From Campylobacter gracilis (GTDB lineage Bacteria > Campylobacterota > Campylobacteria > Campylobacterales > Campylobacteraceae), in assembly GCF_001190745.1 (NCBI RefSeq), contig NZ_CP012196.1:1798001-1862000 (forward strand): a stretch of DNA of 64,000 nucleotides, written 5' to 3'. This document shows positions 51,411 through 61,252 of this stretch, piece by piece; position 1 is the stretch's first letter, and every line of letters starts with the position of its first letter. The position numbers were made by a program, and so were the translations under genes. Below the pieces are notes generated by a model, which saw nothing but the letters and a program-made list of their open reading frames with translations, had not been told where the DNA came from and made no database searches.

Positions 51411-53193
51411 TCGCGCGCATCCGGTACGGATCGCAGACGAGATAGAAATTTCGAGTGATACCGGCAATTTGCACGAAATAAAACCGCTTGAAAGCGAAGG
51501 AATTTTAAGCGGCACAAAAACTCTAAACGTCGCAAGAGCTTCGAGTGACGCGGCGCAGAATTTAGAAGCGAAGCAAAATTTAAAAGCATCGCAGAGCTCA
51601 AAAGCAAGACAAAATTCAAAAGCAAAGCGCGATTTAAAAACGATGCGAAATTTAAAAATGTCAAGGACGAGTAATGCCAGAAAAGATGAGGCGCTAGCTA
51701 AGGGAGCGACAAGGAATTTAAAAGCAGAGCAAGCCAGAAGCGAGAGCAAAGGTGCAAATAATAGCGCAACGCAAATCCGCAAGATAGAGATCTCGCGCTC
51801 CGACCTAAACGTCCTGAGCCTACTCGCAAACGGCGCTTTCGGCAAGAGCTGCGAACTACTGCGCCCAAGCAAGCTTAGCATCTGCGGCATAAATTTCGTT
51901 TTTTCCTACGCGGGCGCAAAAAAAGGCGATATTTTGGAGCTTTACCTCAACAAGGACGGCATAGCTGAACGCACCAAAAATTCGCTTAGCGGCGATAGCG
52001 GCGCGTATTTGCTAGCTAAAGAATTGCGCAACTTGCAGGATGAAGTTTCTGCCGCGGCGCAAAATGAGCAGAGCTTTGCGAAAAGCGGCGCAGGTTTCGC
52101 GCGCACTGCAAGTGCGCAAAGCGCTATAAACGCCACAAGCGAGGGCTTAGACCATATAGAAAGTCTTGCCGCGAGCTATGATCAAACTTTTACTTGCAGC
52201 ACAGATGCAAAATCCGTAGCAAATTTGGCGAGAAATTTTATCTCAGATTCCACCGAAAATTTCATCAAAAATTCCGCTGCAAATCCAGTCTCTTACGAGC
52301 TTGTCGCGCGCATAGACGTTAGCGATGTTTATGCCCCAAGCGCAAGCGAGATCGCAGGCTCGGTATTTCAAAACGCGTACGCAGAGCAAACTGCGGTGCA
52401 AGGGCGCATCACGCTGCTAAAAAATGAGCTTGCAGAGCAAATCGCGCGCATAAAAAAAGTCGCAAGCTCGCTTGCCGCGCCTAAAATTTCAGCGTTTTTT
52501 ACCTGCGCCGATCCGATCCACCGCGTGCATGAGCGGCTGATTAGGCATATGATCGATAAGGCGGATTTCGTGGTGATTTTTTTAACCGGCACGAGCAGCG
52601 CGGATGCCCTGCCCTACGAACTACGCAAAAAAACGCTAAGCTATTTGCTGCAGAATTTTTTGGTCGCGCAACGCGCCATGATGATCGATCTAGGCTCGCT
52701 TGCGATTTTTGACGATAAGCCCGCCTTGCAATGCGCGATTGCGAAAAATTTAGGTATAAACAAAATAATTTTCGGGCAAAATCACGCGAATATGGAGCTA
52801 TTTTTCGAAGGCGGCGGCGTGCATTCGGTGCTAGACGAGTATCAAAAGCGCGGCGAAATCGAGATTTTGCTGATGCCGGAATACGTCTATTGCGAGAAGT
52901 GCAAGGTGCTCGTAAGCACCAAAAACTGCCCTCATGGCGCTCATCATCACGTGCATTACCGTACGCAAAATCTCAAGGCACTGCTGCGCGCGGGGATTTT
53001 GCCGCCCGCGATTTTTATGCGTAAAGAGATCTCGGCGATGATTTTAAGCGAGCTTTTCCCCGCGCGATTTTCAGATCTGCAAAAGCTCTACGACGAGCTT
53101 TTTCCAAACAGCGGGATCTTGCAGAGCCACGGCGAGAGCGAGTTTTACGAGCAGCTTATGCAGCTGTACCAAACCAGCGCGCTAAAGACGTAG
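51388..53193 (+). CDS. ATP-sulfurylase-like protein with low-complexity segments, 601 aa
   Basis: Residues about 365-601 are a nucleotidylyltransferase core: AFFTCADPIHRVHERLIRH (H-x-x-H-type loop), KIIFGQNHANMELFF, and the zinc-type cluster CEKCKVLVSTKNCPHGAHHH. This resembles the C. jejuni Cj1609 sulfate-adenylyltransferase homologue that follows Cj1608. Residues 30-130 are a K/N/A/R-rich repeat (AKQNLKASQSSKARQNSK) and about 210-310 a second Ser/Asn/Ala-rich run. The domain between them (SELLRPSKLSICGINFVFSY-like) fits the PUA-like N-terminal part. It overlaps the upstream gene by 23 bases. Whether it makes APS is unproven. Confidence 0.75.
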   Translation: MASQEKNSRAHPVRIADEIEISSDTGNLHEIKPLESEGILSGTKTLNVARASSDAAQNLEAKQNLKASQSSKARQNSKAKRDLKTMRNLKMSRTSNARKDEALAKGATRNLKAEQARSESKGANNSATQIRKIEISRSDLNVLSLLANGAFGKSCELLRPSKLSICGINFVFSYAGAKKGDILELYLNKDGIAERTKNSLSGDSGAYLLAKELRNLQDEVSAAAQNEQSFAKSGAGFARTASAQSAINATSEGLDHIESLAASYDQTFTCSTDAKSVANLARNFISDSTENFIKNSAANPVSYELVARIDVSDVYAPSASEIAGSVFQNAYAEQTAVQGRITLLKNELAEQIARIKKVASSLAAPKISAFFTCADPIHRVHERLIRHMIDKADFVVIFLTGTSSADALPYELRKKTLSYLLQNFLVAQRAMMIDLGSLAIFDDKPALQCAIAKNLGINKIIFGQNHANMELFFEGGGVHSVLDEYQKRGEIEILLMPEYVYCEKCKVLVSTKNCPHGAHHHVHYRTQNLKALLRAGILPPAIFMRKEISAMILSELFPARFSDLQKLYDELFPNSGILQSHGESEFYEQLMQLYQTSALKT

Positions 53194-53932
53194 CGTTTGA
53201 GGGCGCAACGCAAAAATGACGTGGAATTTGCGGAAGCTAAGCAGAGGGTAAAATTTCGCGACGTTAGAATTTACGGCGGCTAGACGTAAAGTAAAATTTC
53301 ATAGTGCAGAAAGAAAGGACTGCGCGGAATTTTATAGCATAAAGAGCGGCGGACGCAGATTTGGCGTAAAATTTTGTGGTGCGACGAAGCTAAATTTTTA
53401 GAGCATTAGCAGCGGTACGATAAAACGAGCTTTAAATTTTAAAGTCTTGGCTTCGTAGCAAATTATAACGGCACAGTAAATTTTGCGGCGAAGCGGATTT
53501 AAATTTTTAAGGCGCGATGGATATGTAAATTAGCAGTACGGCGGATCTAAAATTTAAGCTTTCGGCAAGCGAGTTTAAATTTAGCCAGATGCTCGCAGTA
53601 AATCGCGGCGCATAAATTTGGGCGAGGCACAACGACTGCCGCTCGCGCAAAATGCCGTGCGTTTGCTGACGGGTTTGAAATCTCCGCGCAGTCGAGCAAA
53701 ATTTTAAAATTTTTACGCAAATGAGTAGAATTTTAAAATTCCTACATTAGCGAGCGAAATTTTGTGGCGAGCGAGTAGAACTGATTTCGTGCGGGCGGGC
53801 GAATTTAAATTCTACATGCACGAACGAAATTTAAAATCCTGCGCGTAGGCGAATTTAAAATTTTCGTGCGAGCAGATGCTCTAATTAAAATAAGCGGTAA
53901 AATTTTAAAAAGCAAAATTTAAAAGGATAGTT
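53194..53932. repeat. 739-bp AT-palindrome array before pgpA
   Basis: Repeated AAATTT/AAAATTTTAAA units with AG/GC-rich words, at 20-40 bp spacing throughout. No start-supported ORF or RNA gene. AAAAGGATAG at the end is the pgpA ribosome site. Confidence 0.65.
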
Positions 53933-54469
53933 ATGGATAAAATTTTCGTTACATTTTTCGGCGCGGGGCTACTAAAACCCGCGCCCGGCACCTGGGGCAG
54001 CATCGCCGGCTGGATAGTGGGGCTTGCGATATTGATGCTGGCGGGCGAAGTGACGCTGTTTTTATGCGCCGGTCTCGTCTTTTTCGTCTCGCTTAAGATC
54101 GTAGGCGATTACGAAAGGCGGGTAGGCGCGCACGATAACAGCGAGATCGTCATCGACGAGGTCGTGGGGGTGTGGATCGCGATGTGCGTCGCCGCGCCCG
54201 CGGGCGAGATCTTTTCGCTGCCGCTGCGGGAGCTGATCGCGGGCTTTGAGAGCAGCAGGATATCGATCGTCGCGATGATTTTGGCGCTGCTGTTTTTCAG
54301 GGCGTTTGACATCCGCAAACCCTCGATCATCGGGCGCGTGGATCGCGACGTAAAGGGCGGGCTCGGCGTGATGCTAGATGACATGCTGGCAGGCTTTTTC
54401 GCGGGGCTTGGGGTTTTGATAGTTATCTCTTTGGGGGTCAAGCTCGGCGCCGCGGGATTGATTTTTTAA
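53933..54469 (+). CDS. pgpA: Phosphatidylglycerophosphatase A
   Basis: Dephosphorylates PGP to phosphatidylglycerol at the inner membrane. 178 residues. TFFGAGLLKPAPGTWGSIAGW is the N-terminal G-x-x-x-x-P-G-T-x-G-S block, EIVIDEVVGVWIAM the D-E-x-x-G block, and FFRAFDIRKPSIIGRVDRDVKGGLGVMLDDMLAG the C-terminal active-site region, seen here in parts. About four helices. The gene order with the sulfurylase-like gene is conserved in C. jejuni. Confidence 0.95.
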   Translation: MDKIFVTFFGAGLLKPAPGTWGSIAGWIVGLAILMLAGEVTLFLCAGLVFFVSLKIVGDYERRVGAHDNSEIVIDEVVGVWIAMCVAAPAGEIFSLPLRELIAGFESSRISIVAMILALLFFRAFDIRKPSIIGRVDRDVKGGLGVMLDDMLAGFFAGLGVLIVISLGVKLGAAGLIF

Positions 54470-54968
54470 GCTTTTTTGGGCGGATTGCTGAGAATACAGC
54501 GCGATTGTAGGCGCTATCAAGCACCGAAATTTTAAAACCGCATCTTGAGCGCAGCTTATGAATTAGCGCAAATTTTAACTTCTGAGACGCGAGCTCGCTT
54601 GGAATTTAAAATTTAAGCGGTATTTATCCGTGCAGCCTGCAAATAAAGCAAACGTAAAATTTAAAATTGTGCACGAGTCGCGATAAAATTTGCGTGGCCT
54701 TAAATTTTAAATTTCGCAGCCTGCAGAATTCTACGATATAAAAATTTAATTGCGCTGCAAAAATCAAAATTATGCCGCCTGAAATTTCGTGCGGCCAAAT
54801 TTTAAAACAAAGCGGCAGGCGCAGCTCGCACGTAAAATTTTAAAATTTATCGCTAATCGTAGGCAGTCTAGCAGGGCGTGCTATTAAATTCCAGCAATAT
54901 TTATGGTTTTGCTTGTAACATTGCCGCCACATGCGGGTAAGCGGCGCAAAAATTTAAAGGAACGAAAA
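54470..54968. repeat. 499-bp AT-palindrome array after pgpA
   Basis: About 15 AAATTT/AAAATTT elements and no gene. AAAGGAACG at the end is the ribosome site of the hydrolase. A 22-codon upstream extension of that frame is not supported. Confidence 0.55.
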
Positions 54969-55685
54969 ATGCAAAAGAGCGCGATTGAGATACGTGGCAT
55001 TCCCGCCGCCGTTTGGGGGAACCGCTCGGAAAAGGTTTATATCTACGCTCACGGGCAGGACGGAAGTAAGGAGGATGCGGAGCTTTTGGCTTCCGTCGTT
55101 TGCGAGCAAGGCCGGCAGGTTATTAGCTTTGATCTGCCCGGGCACGGACAGAGGCGGCGCGAGCCCACTTCTTGCGATCCGCAGCGCGCTATTTTGGAAT
55201 TTCGTGAAATTTTATCGTATGCAAAGAAGCGCTGGGGCGAGGTCGCGCTGTTTGCCGTTAGCCTAGGGGCATGGCTCGGCCTACAAAGCTTTCGCGACGA
55301 AAAGCTTAGCGACTGCCTCTTCGTCTCGCCGATACTTGATATGAAATACGTTATTTCAAATATTATGCGTAGGGCTGGAGTTAGCGAGGAGCGATTGAAG
55401 CAAGAGCGGATGATTTTGACACCTGCCGGGCAACCGCTTTTTTGGGAATATTGGAGTTTTGTTTTGAATAATCCGATCACTAAGTGGAAAACGCCCAGTA
55501 GAATTCTATATGCAGAAAACGACGATATGACGCCTCTTTGTATCGTTAGAAATTTCGCGCAGAAGTTCGACTGCGACTTAAGCGTTATGAAAAACGGCGA
55601 GCATTGGTTCCATACGCCGCAGCAGTTAGATTATTTACGCAAATGGATCAAATCAGTGGTGAGAATCGGCGATAAAATTCTATGA
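54969..55685 (+). CDS. Alpha/beta hydrolase, 238 aa
   Basis: ATG 54969 after AAAGGAAC is preferred to 54903. Fold markers: VYIYAHGQDGSKEDAELLA (oxyanion loop with HG), VISFDLPGHGQR, the nucleophile elbow FAVSLGAWLGL (A-x-S-x-G, Ser about 98), acidic YAENDDMTPLC and catalytic His in NGEHWFHTP. An intact Ser-Asp-His triad is therefore likely. Substrate unknown; close to small bacterial acyl- or peptide-hydrolases. The base composition is less GC-rich after residue 110. Confidence 0.88.
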   Translation: MQKSAIEIRGIPAAVWGNRSEKVYIYAHGQDGSKEDAELLASVVCEQGRQVISFDLPGHGQRRREPTSCDPQRAILEFREILSYAKKRWGEVALFAVSLGAWLGLQSFRDEKLSDCLFVSPILDMKYVISNIMRRAGVSEERLKQERMILTPAGQPLFWEYWSFVLNNPITKWKTPSRILYAENDDMTPLCIVRNFAQKFDCDLSVMKNGEHWFHTPQQLDYLRKWIKSVVRIGDKIL

Positions 55686-55780
55686 GAGATTTTTAAAACT
55701 CATATCCAAGCCCGCACCGATAAAATTCTGCGCGCTTGTGGAGTGCGAATTTCATAAATTTAAGATAATCTTGATATTTT

Positions 55781-55813
55781 GCCTTAATACGCTTGTTTTA
55801 TAAGGCGTTTTTT
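55781..55813 (+). terminator. Hairpin with T-run after the hydrolase
   Basis: GCCTTA (55781-55786) pairs with TAAGGC (55801-55806), extended by an inner ATA/TAT, and is followed by GTTTTTT. A plausible intrinsic terminator. The following 335 bp to 56148 hold no supported gene. Confidence 0.6.
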
Positions 55814-56148
55814 GTAAATCCCAGCTCACATCGCCCCGTCGTGCTAGGAATCTAGCTTCAAAGCCCCATCTCATAAATTTAACCGCAATGGCATAAATCA
55901 CGACCGATATGAATTGCAAACTAAAATATGATTAGAATTTAACCGATAGGCTGTCAATACAAATACAAAAATGCCGATTTTAAAGCTAAATTTTAAAAAA
56001 TGTCTATAAAGATGAATTCTTGAGATCTTATGTTTTTGGCAAGAGGTGCGAGCCGACGTACGGCTACGCACTTCAACTAGCACTATCGCGCTCATGCTAT
56101 ACGGACGCTTTACGAATCCATAGCAGTCGCGCGATTAAATTTTAAAAA

Positions 56149-56616
56149 TTATTTGCCTATTCTAAAGCCATTTAGCTTCATATAAGTCGTATCTTTATGA
56201 AATGCTTCGCAGCGCTCCCTGTTGCGGTTAATGTTCTCAGTTGTGAAGAAATAGCCATCACTATCTTGACGCAAGGTGATCGTCGCGCAAAAGATCATAT
56301 CGTTTTTCAGTTTCGGTCCTACGCCATAGGTAAAGCTTTGATTGACTGCTAAGCTACGTGCCAGATCGCTATCGCTAAACTGTCTGGAACCCGTCATGCT
56401 CTTTAGCTCGCGAAAATTTCCTTGATTTAAGTAATCGCGCTGTATATCTTTAAATACGCCTTCAAGCTCGACTGCGTAAGCTTTTACTAAAACCTCATCC
56501 TTAGCACCGCTTAATTTTGGATATATTATTTTTACTATCACGAAGATTATAATAGCTAAAAATATTATCCCGCTTACGCCGCCGCCTACTGCCGCACCTT
56601 TTCTCATTTTCATCAT
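56149..56616 (-). CDS. Pseudopilin-like membrane-anchored protein, 155 aa
   Basis: The N-terminus MMKMRKGAAVGGGVSGIIFLAIIIFVIVKIIYP is short, basic, then one long hydrophobic helix, followed by an amphipathic helix (VLVKAYAVELEGVFKDIQRDY) and a small globular domain with two Cys (MIFCATITL, RERCEAF). The layout recalls type IV/II pilin-like proteins, but the G-F-x-L-x-E cleavage motif is absent. Its ATG overlaps the stop of the next upstream gene by four bases. Function unknown. Confidence 0.7.
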   Translation of the reverse strand: MMKMRKGAAVGGGVSGIIFLAIIIFVIVKIIYPKLSGAKDEVLVKAYAVELEGVFKDIQRDYLNQGNFRELKSMTGSRQFSDSDLARSLAVNQSFTYGVGPKLKNDMIFCATITLRQDSDGYFFTTENINRNRERCEAFHKDTTYMKLNGFRIGK

Positions 56617-56849
56617 TTTACTCCTTCGTCGATGTCCTTTACCAAGGCATCTATTTTTTTATTAAGCATGAAATTTTCATAGCTTTTTTGGATATAGGCT
56701 TCAAGCAGTTCGCCCGCATCCAGATGATCGCTGCCGCGAGTTAAAATCCGCCAGTCCCTGCCGAAGACCTTCGCAAAGTCATCATCCAGGCTTATCGCGT
56801 ATTTTTTCGTCAAAGACTTACTCGTCAGCTGAACCGAAATTTCTTTCAT
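56613..56849 (-). CDS. Conserved small protein, 78 aa
   Basis: A 78-residue soluble protein beginning MKEISVQLTSKSLTKKYAISLDDDFAKVF, with LDAGELLEAYIQKSYENFML in the second half. It overlaps both neighbours by four bases, so it is the middle cistron of a tightly coupled trio. The arrangement next to a divergent uvrB resembles C. jejuni Cj0680c-Cj0683 as I recall it. No function known. Confidence 0.75.
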   Translation of the reverse strand: MKEISVQLTSKSLTKKYAISLDDDFAKVFGRDWRILTRGSDHLDAGELLEAYIQKSYENFMLNKKIDALVKDIDEGVK

Positions 56850-57106
56850 TTCTCGCCTAAATTGTCGCCTGCCAAGATATCGTCGATCTGCTTGCTTAGA
56901 TCCTCATCGCTCATCTTGCGATATGCCAGATCGTTTTCAAGCGTGCCAAGCTGCATTCCCAAAGCCTCGTTTTGCGCCTTGACCGTCGCTAGCTCGGTAC
57001 GTAGCTTCTCGTTTTCGTCTCTAGCCTCGGTGTATCGTCTAATCAGCTCAGCTACTTTATTACTTAAGCCCTCGACCTTTTTCTCTTCGTCAAAGATTGA
57101 TTCCAT
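56846..57106 (-). CDS. Short coiled-coil protein, 86 aa
   Basis: Residues 10-70 form a continuous heptad coiled coil (KVAELIRRYTEARDENEKL, then LATVKAQNEALGMQLGTLE), ending in an acidic tail. Size and shape recall ZapB-type cell-division or trigger-like scaffolds, but no sequence signature proves it. First gene of the coupled trio; its promoter faces that of uvrB across 69 bases. Confidence 0.75.
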   Translation of the reverse strand: MESIFDEEKKVEGLSNKVAELIRRYTEARDENEKLRTELATVKAQNEALGMQLGTLENDLAYRKMSDEDLSKQIDDILAGDNLGEK

Positions 57107-57175
57107 TATTTCGCCTTTTCTGATATAATTTAAATAAAAATATTACCCAATTTTGGCTTTAAAAAAGGAAAAATT

Positions 57176-59152
57176 TTGCAAAATTTTAAAATCGAGAGCA
57201 AATTCTCCCCAAGCGAGGATCAAGAAAAAGCGATCGAAGGCATCGTCGCAGGCTTTCAAAGCGGCAATAAATACCAAACTCTTCTCGGAGTTACCGGCTC
57301 AGGCAAAACATTTACCATGGCAAATATCATCAAGCGCCTCGGAATTCCCGCGCTCGTAATGACGCATAATAAATCCCTCGCGGCACAGCTTTATAGCGAA
57401 TTCAAGGGCTTTTTCCCGCAAAATCACGTCGAGTATTTCATCAGCTACTACGATTATTATCAGCCCGAAGCCTACATCCCCAGGCAGGATCTTTTCATCG
57501 AAAAGGATAGCGACGTAAACCAAGAGCTCGAGCGCTTGCGGCTAAGCGCCACGGCGAGTTTGCTGAGCTTTGATGATGTCATCACCGTGGCGTCGGTTTC
57601 GGCAAACTACGGCCTGGGCGATCCCGCCGAATATAAAGGCATGGTGCTGTTTTTTGAGATCGGATCAAAATTTAGCACTAAATTTTTGCTTCGCAAGCTC
57701 GTCGATATGGGCTACAAGCGCAACGACGATTTTTTTGATCGCGGGAATTTTCGCGTAAACGGCGACGTGATCGACATCTACCCCGCGTATTTTAACGACG
57801 AAGCATTTAGGATCGAGTTTTTCGGCGATGAGATAGAGGCGATGTATCATCTGGACGTGCTCGAAAATAAAAAGACGCAGAGCGTCAAAAAATTTATTCT
57901 CTATCCGACGAGCCAGTTCATCGTGGGCGAGCAGCGCCTGAAATCAACGATCAAAGGGATCGAAGAGGAGCTTGAGCAGAGACTAAAATTTTTCGAGGAT
58001 GCGGGCAAGCTCGTAGAGGCGCAGCGGCTGAAAGGGCGAGTGGAGTTTGATCTTGAGATGCTGGGCGCTACGGGGATGTGCAAGGGGATCGAAAACTACG
58101 CGCGCTATCTGACCGGTCAAAAGCCGGGCGAGACGCCCTATTCGCTCTTTGATTACTACGAGAGCAAGGGCAAGGACTATCTCGTCATCGTCGATGAAAG
58201 CCACGTGAGCTTGCCGCAGTTTCGCGGGATGTTCGCAGGAGATCGCAGCCGCAAAGAAACGCTCGTAGAGTACGGCTTCCGTCTGCCGTCAGCACTTGAT
58301 AACCGCCCGCTGATGTTTGATGAGTTTATCAACAAAAAAGCTAAATTTCTATTCGTCTCCGCAACGCCCAATGATTACGAGCTACAGCTTAGCCGCGGAG
58401 CCGTATATGAGCAGATACTGCGCCCGACGGGACTACTCGATCCGCAGATTATCTTAAAAGACAGCGACAATCAGGTTGAAATTTTACACGATATGGCAAA
58501 GGAGGTCATCGCGCGCGGAGAGCGGATCTTAGTGACCGTGCTAACCAAAAAGATGGCGGAGGAGCTGAGCAAATACTATCTGGAGCTTGGGCTTAAGGTC
58601 AAATATATGCACTCGGACATCGATGCGATCGAGCGCAACGAGCTCATCCGCGGTCTACGCAGCGGCGAATACGATATGCTAATCGGTATAAATTTGCTCC
58701 GCGAGGGGCTCGATCTGCCCGAAGTAAGCCTTATCGCGATCATGGATGCCGATAAGGAGGGCTTTTTGCGTTCGCGCACGAGCCTCATTCAGACGATGGG
58801 GCGAGCCGCGCGAAACGTGCACGGACAGGTCGTGATGTTTTGCAAAAAGATCACCGCTTCGATGCAAGAGGCGATCGACATCACCCAAAAACGTCGCAAA
58901 TTTCAAGATGAATACAACCGCGCTCACGGCATAACCCCGCATTCTGCGAGCCGCAATATCGAGGAGAGCCTAAAGATCGAGGACGGCACCGAAATTTTAA
59001 GAAAGGGTGCCAATCTCGAAAAAATGCCTGCCGCCGAGCGCGCCAAGATCGTAAAGGAGCTTCGCAAGCAGATGCTCGAAGCCGCGGCCGCTCTGGAGTT
59101 TGAAAAGGCCGCAGCGCTACGCGACGAGATCGCAAAACTCAGGAAGCTGTAA
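57176..59152 (+). CDS. uvrB: Excinuclease ABC subunit B
   Basis: The damage-verifying helicase of nucleotide excision repair. TTG 57176 after AAAAAGGAAAA. 658 residues: Walker [16 protein letters not shown], beta-hairpin [21 protein letters not shown]-like [12 protein letters not shown], motif [10 protein letters not shown], motif [17 protein letters not shown] and QTMGRAARN, and the C-terminal UVR motif [23 protein letters not shown] split across its helices. A normal length with no insertion. Confidence 0.97.
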   Translation: MQNFKIESKFSPSEDQEKAIEGIVAGFQSGNKYQTLLGVTGSGKTFTMANIIKRLGIPALVMTHNKSLAAQLYSEFKGFFPQNHVEYFISYYDYYQPEAYIPRQDLFIEKDSDVNQELERLRLSATASLLSFDDVITVASVSANYGLGDPAEYKGMVLFFEIGSKFSTKFLLRKLVDMGYKRNDDFFDRGNFRVNGDVIDIYPAYFNDEAFRIEFFGDEIEAMYHLDVLENKKTQSVKKFILYPTSQFIVGEQRLKSTIKGIEEELEQRLKFFEDAGKLVEAQRLKGRVEFDLEMLGATGMCKGIENYARYLTGQKPGETPYSLFDYYESKGKDYLVIVDESHVSLPQFRGMFAGDRSRKETLVEYGFRLPSALDNRPLMFDEFINKKAKFLFVSATPNDYELQLSRGAVYEQILRPTGLLDPQIILKDSDNQVEILHDMAKEVIARGERILVTVLTKKMAEELSKYYLELGLKVKYMHSDIDAIERNELIRGLRSGEYDMLIGINLLREGLDLPEVSLIAIMDADKEGFLRSRTSLIQTMGRAARNVHGQVVMFCKKITASMQEAIDITQKRRKFQDEYNRAHGITPHSASRNIEESLKIEDGTEILRKGANLEKMPAAERAKIVKELRKQMLEAAAALEFEKAAALRDEIAKLRKL

Positions 59153-59308
59153 ATCGCAAGGCCCGAAACGTCGTAAAATTTTGTCGTGAAGTAAGGCGTG
59201 AAATTTACACGTTAAATTCCGTCGAACAGAGTGTGAAATTTACACGATTTAAGGGCGAAATTTATGCGCTAGATTTGCGCAAGCCCTTACCATAAATCCG
59301 TCAATGAA

Positions 59309-59899
59309 TTAAAGCTTGTCACAATTTTCTCTTTTAAATTTTGATATGGTATCCAAAACAATAAAAATTAAAACCATATGAGACATTGCTAGCATAAACC
59401 ATTTCTTCGGTGTAATATAATATCCTCTATCCGCAAATCTCATAAAATATCTATGCCCTTTTATGCTTTCTCGTTCGCCTAAATTATCGTCTAAAATAAG
59501 AATTTGATAAGCCGTTTTCGTTTTAAACGGAAAGGGGAATTTGGAATACCAAATCCTAACTTTGCGATCTTGCAAAAGATCAAAACGTAGTATATCTCTT
59601 TGTTTGTCATATATATAAAATTCATCTATCCCTTTATAATTTAGTCCCAAGGAAACCTTCTCTACGGCTTTTCTTTCGCTATCATAAAATTGCAATAACC
59701 ACCAGCTTCCTCCCCTTAACGCGGAATCGCTAGTAAAACCTGTTATTATGCCATCTGTGATTTTGAGATCACTTAAATCTTTTGGATTAGACAAAGCGAC
59801 TATATAATACCATGCGTAAGCGACCAATATTAAGCAAAAGCAGATCTTTATCTTATCCCAAATGCTTAGCCATTCATAAAAATTCCTAATTGCTTTCAC
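59309..59899 (-). CDS. Membrane protein of unknown function, 196 aa
   Basis: Two membrane helices (about 15-35, KICFCLILVAYAWYYIVAL, and about 165-185, FMLAMSHMVLIFIVLDTI) enclose a beta-rich periplasmic or cytoplasmic domain with ITDGIITGFTSDSALRGGSWW and RKVRIWYSKFPFPFKTK. The DUF3592-type layout is similar, but I cannot confirm it. AT-rich compared with uvrB, like other accessory genes here. Confidence 0.65.
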   Translation of the reverse strand: MKAIRNFYEWLSIWDKIKICFCLILVAYAWYYIVALSNPKDLSDLKITDGIITGFTSDSALRGGSWWLLQFYDSERKAVEKVSLGLNYKGIDEFYIYDKQRDILRFDLLQDRKVRIWYSKFPFPFKTKTAYQILILDDNLGERESIKGHRYFMRFADRGYYITPKKWFMLAMSHMVLIFIVLDTISKFKRENCDKL

Positions 59900-60102
59900 A
59901 CCGACCTTTTAATTTAAATATTCTTATTTTAGCGCCGATCCCTTAAGTAAGTATATAAAAATTTGGCTCAACAGAACTTTAATGCAAATACAAGGGGTAC
60001 TAAGTTACAATAAGCCAAATTTAAACATTCGTCCAAACCCGCCGCTTAACGCCATCTTTGCAGCTCTTTTATAAGGTTTCGCAGCTTTCACCTCATCGAA
60101 AT

Positions 60103-60627
60103 TTAGCAGAATTTATCGTCTTTTGGAATATAGGTGCCTCGGTTGAAAAAATAGCATAAAAGAAAAACTAATATGCAAATCGGAGCTATAAAGACTCCGT
60201 ATAAAGTGCCGGCGCCGCTTAACTCATCTCGCGAACCTCCCATTGCCGAAGATAGAAATAGCAAAGTGGGAAATAAAACCAATACTAAGCTAGCCGTATT
60301 CTCAAAAGTAAAAATCGTCAAACTGACATCTTGATTTTTTATGAAAAAGCTGCTGTATTTTTTTGTCTTGTAGCACTTTAAACAAAATGCCGTCAAGCAA
60401 ATGGATAAAACGACCGCCACACAAAACAAAAGAGGCTCGGGCATTTGAATATCCACGTAGGAAATAAGTCGCGAAACTACCGATGCAATGCCGAACAAAA
60501 ACGCTAAAAATACCATACTAGAGCACCTAATTAGCCTGTGTTTGTCGTATCGCTTCTTTAAATTCTCCGGTATTGCGGCGAATTTTTCGTCTAGCTCTTT
60601 CATCTCGGCTTGAAATTTTTCGCTCAC
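60103..60627 (-). CDS. Four-helix membrane protein, 174 aa
   Basis: An N-terminal charged helix (MKELDEKFAAIPENLKKRYDK) is followed by four hydrophobic segments (MVFLAFLFGIASVVSRL, LLFCVAVVLSICLTAF, NTASLVLVLFPTLLFLS, GVFIAPICILVFLLCYF). No family recognised and no catalytic motif. It lies alone between AT-rich gaps. Confidence 0.65.
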   Translation of the reverse strand: MSEKFQAEMKELDEKFAAIPENLKKRYDKHRLIRCSSMVFLAFLFGIASVVSRLISYVDIQMPEPLLFCVAVVLSICLTAFCLKCYKTKKYSSFFIKNQDVSLTIFTFENTASLVLVLFPTLLFLSSAMGGSRDELSGAGTLYGVFIAPICILVFLLCYFFNRGTYIPKDDKFC

Positions 60628-60814
60628 AGCTCGCTCCTTTTAAGCGTTTAAATTTTAGAGATTATATTGAATTCGGCGTCGCGTCTTTTTGATGCCGCAC
60701 CTTGCGGTTAAATTTTAAAATTTACCGCGTTATATTCGCGAAGAGCCGAAAAATTTCAAACTCGGCAAAGCATTAAAATTCCCGTCCGCCTTTAAATTTA
60801 GCATTTTACCGCAG

Positions 60815-61252
60815 CTAGCAAAACTCTAAATTTTCCACGCGCAGCGGTCTTTCGCCCTCGAAAATCACCCCGATGCCGAAAGGCTCGCAAATATCAAGCG
60901 CGCCGGGCCCCAGCAGCCACTGTGTATCGCGCGCGTAAAACGTGCATTGCGGCAGCCCAAACGGCAGATCGCAAACGGGCGCGTCAAGCAGCCTAAGCTC
61001 ATCCTCGCTCAAACGATACTCGCGTCTAAGCTCGTCTCGCAGGAAGATAAGAGCGTCTTTTACATACCGATCGATGTCCCAGGCGTCGCTGCGCGAGCAA
61101 GACCCCGCATCGTCCACATCCGCCGTATCTGCAGACACGAGACAAAACGGCACCTCGCCGAAGCTTTTGCTTTTTGGCTCCGCATACCAAATAAAGCCCT
61201 CATCCGTCGCGACTTTTTCAAGCTCGCCAAATTTCCAAGCCATTTTTTGCAT
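60815..61252 (-). CDS. Hypothetical acidic protein, 145 aa
   Basis: The start could be ATG 61252 (MQKMAWKFGELEK) or the internal Met at codon 4. A soluble acidic protein with FIWYAEPKSKSF, then DALIFLRDELRREYRLSEDEL, then WLLGPGALDICEPFGIGVIFEG. The last block resembles a family of uncharacterised immunity-associated or DUF2262/6985-like proteins, but I am not sure. It has a clear codon pattern and no repeats. Confidence 0.6.
   Translation of the reverse strand: MQKMAWKFGELEKVATDEGFIWYAEPKSKSFGEVPFCLVSADTADVDDAGSCSRSDAWDIDRYVKDALIFLRDELRREYRLSEDELRLLDAPVCDLPFGLPQCTFYARDTQWLLGPGALDICEPFGIGVIFEGERPLRVENLEFC

Noticed and set aside
55898-56095. 65-codon minus-strand ORF between the hydrolase and the coupled trio
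   Set aside because: Weak start, no domain, and composition typical of the surrounding gap.
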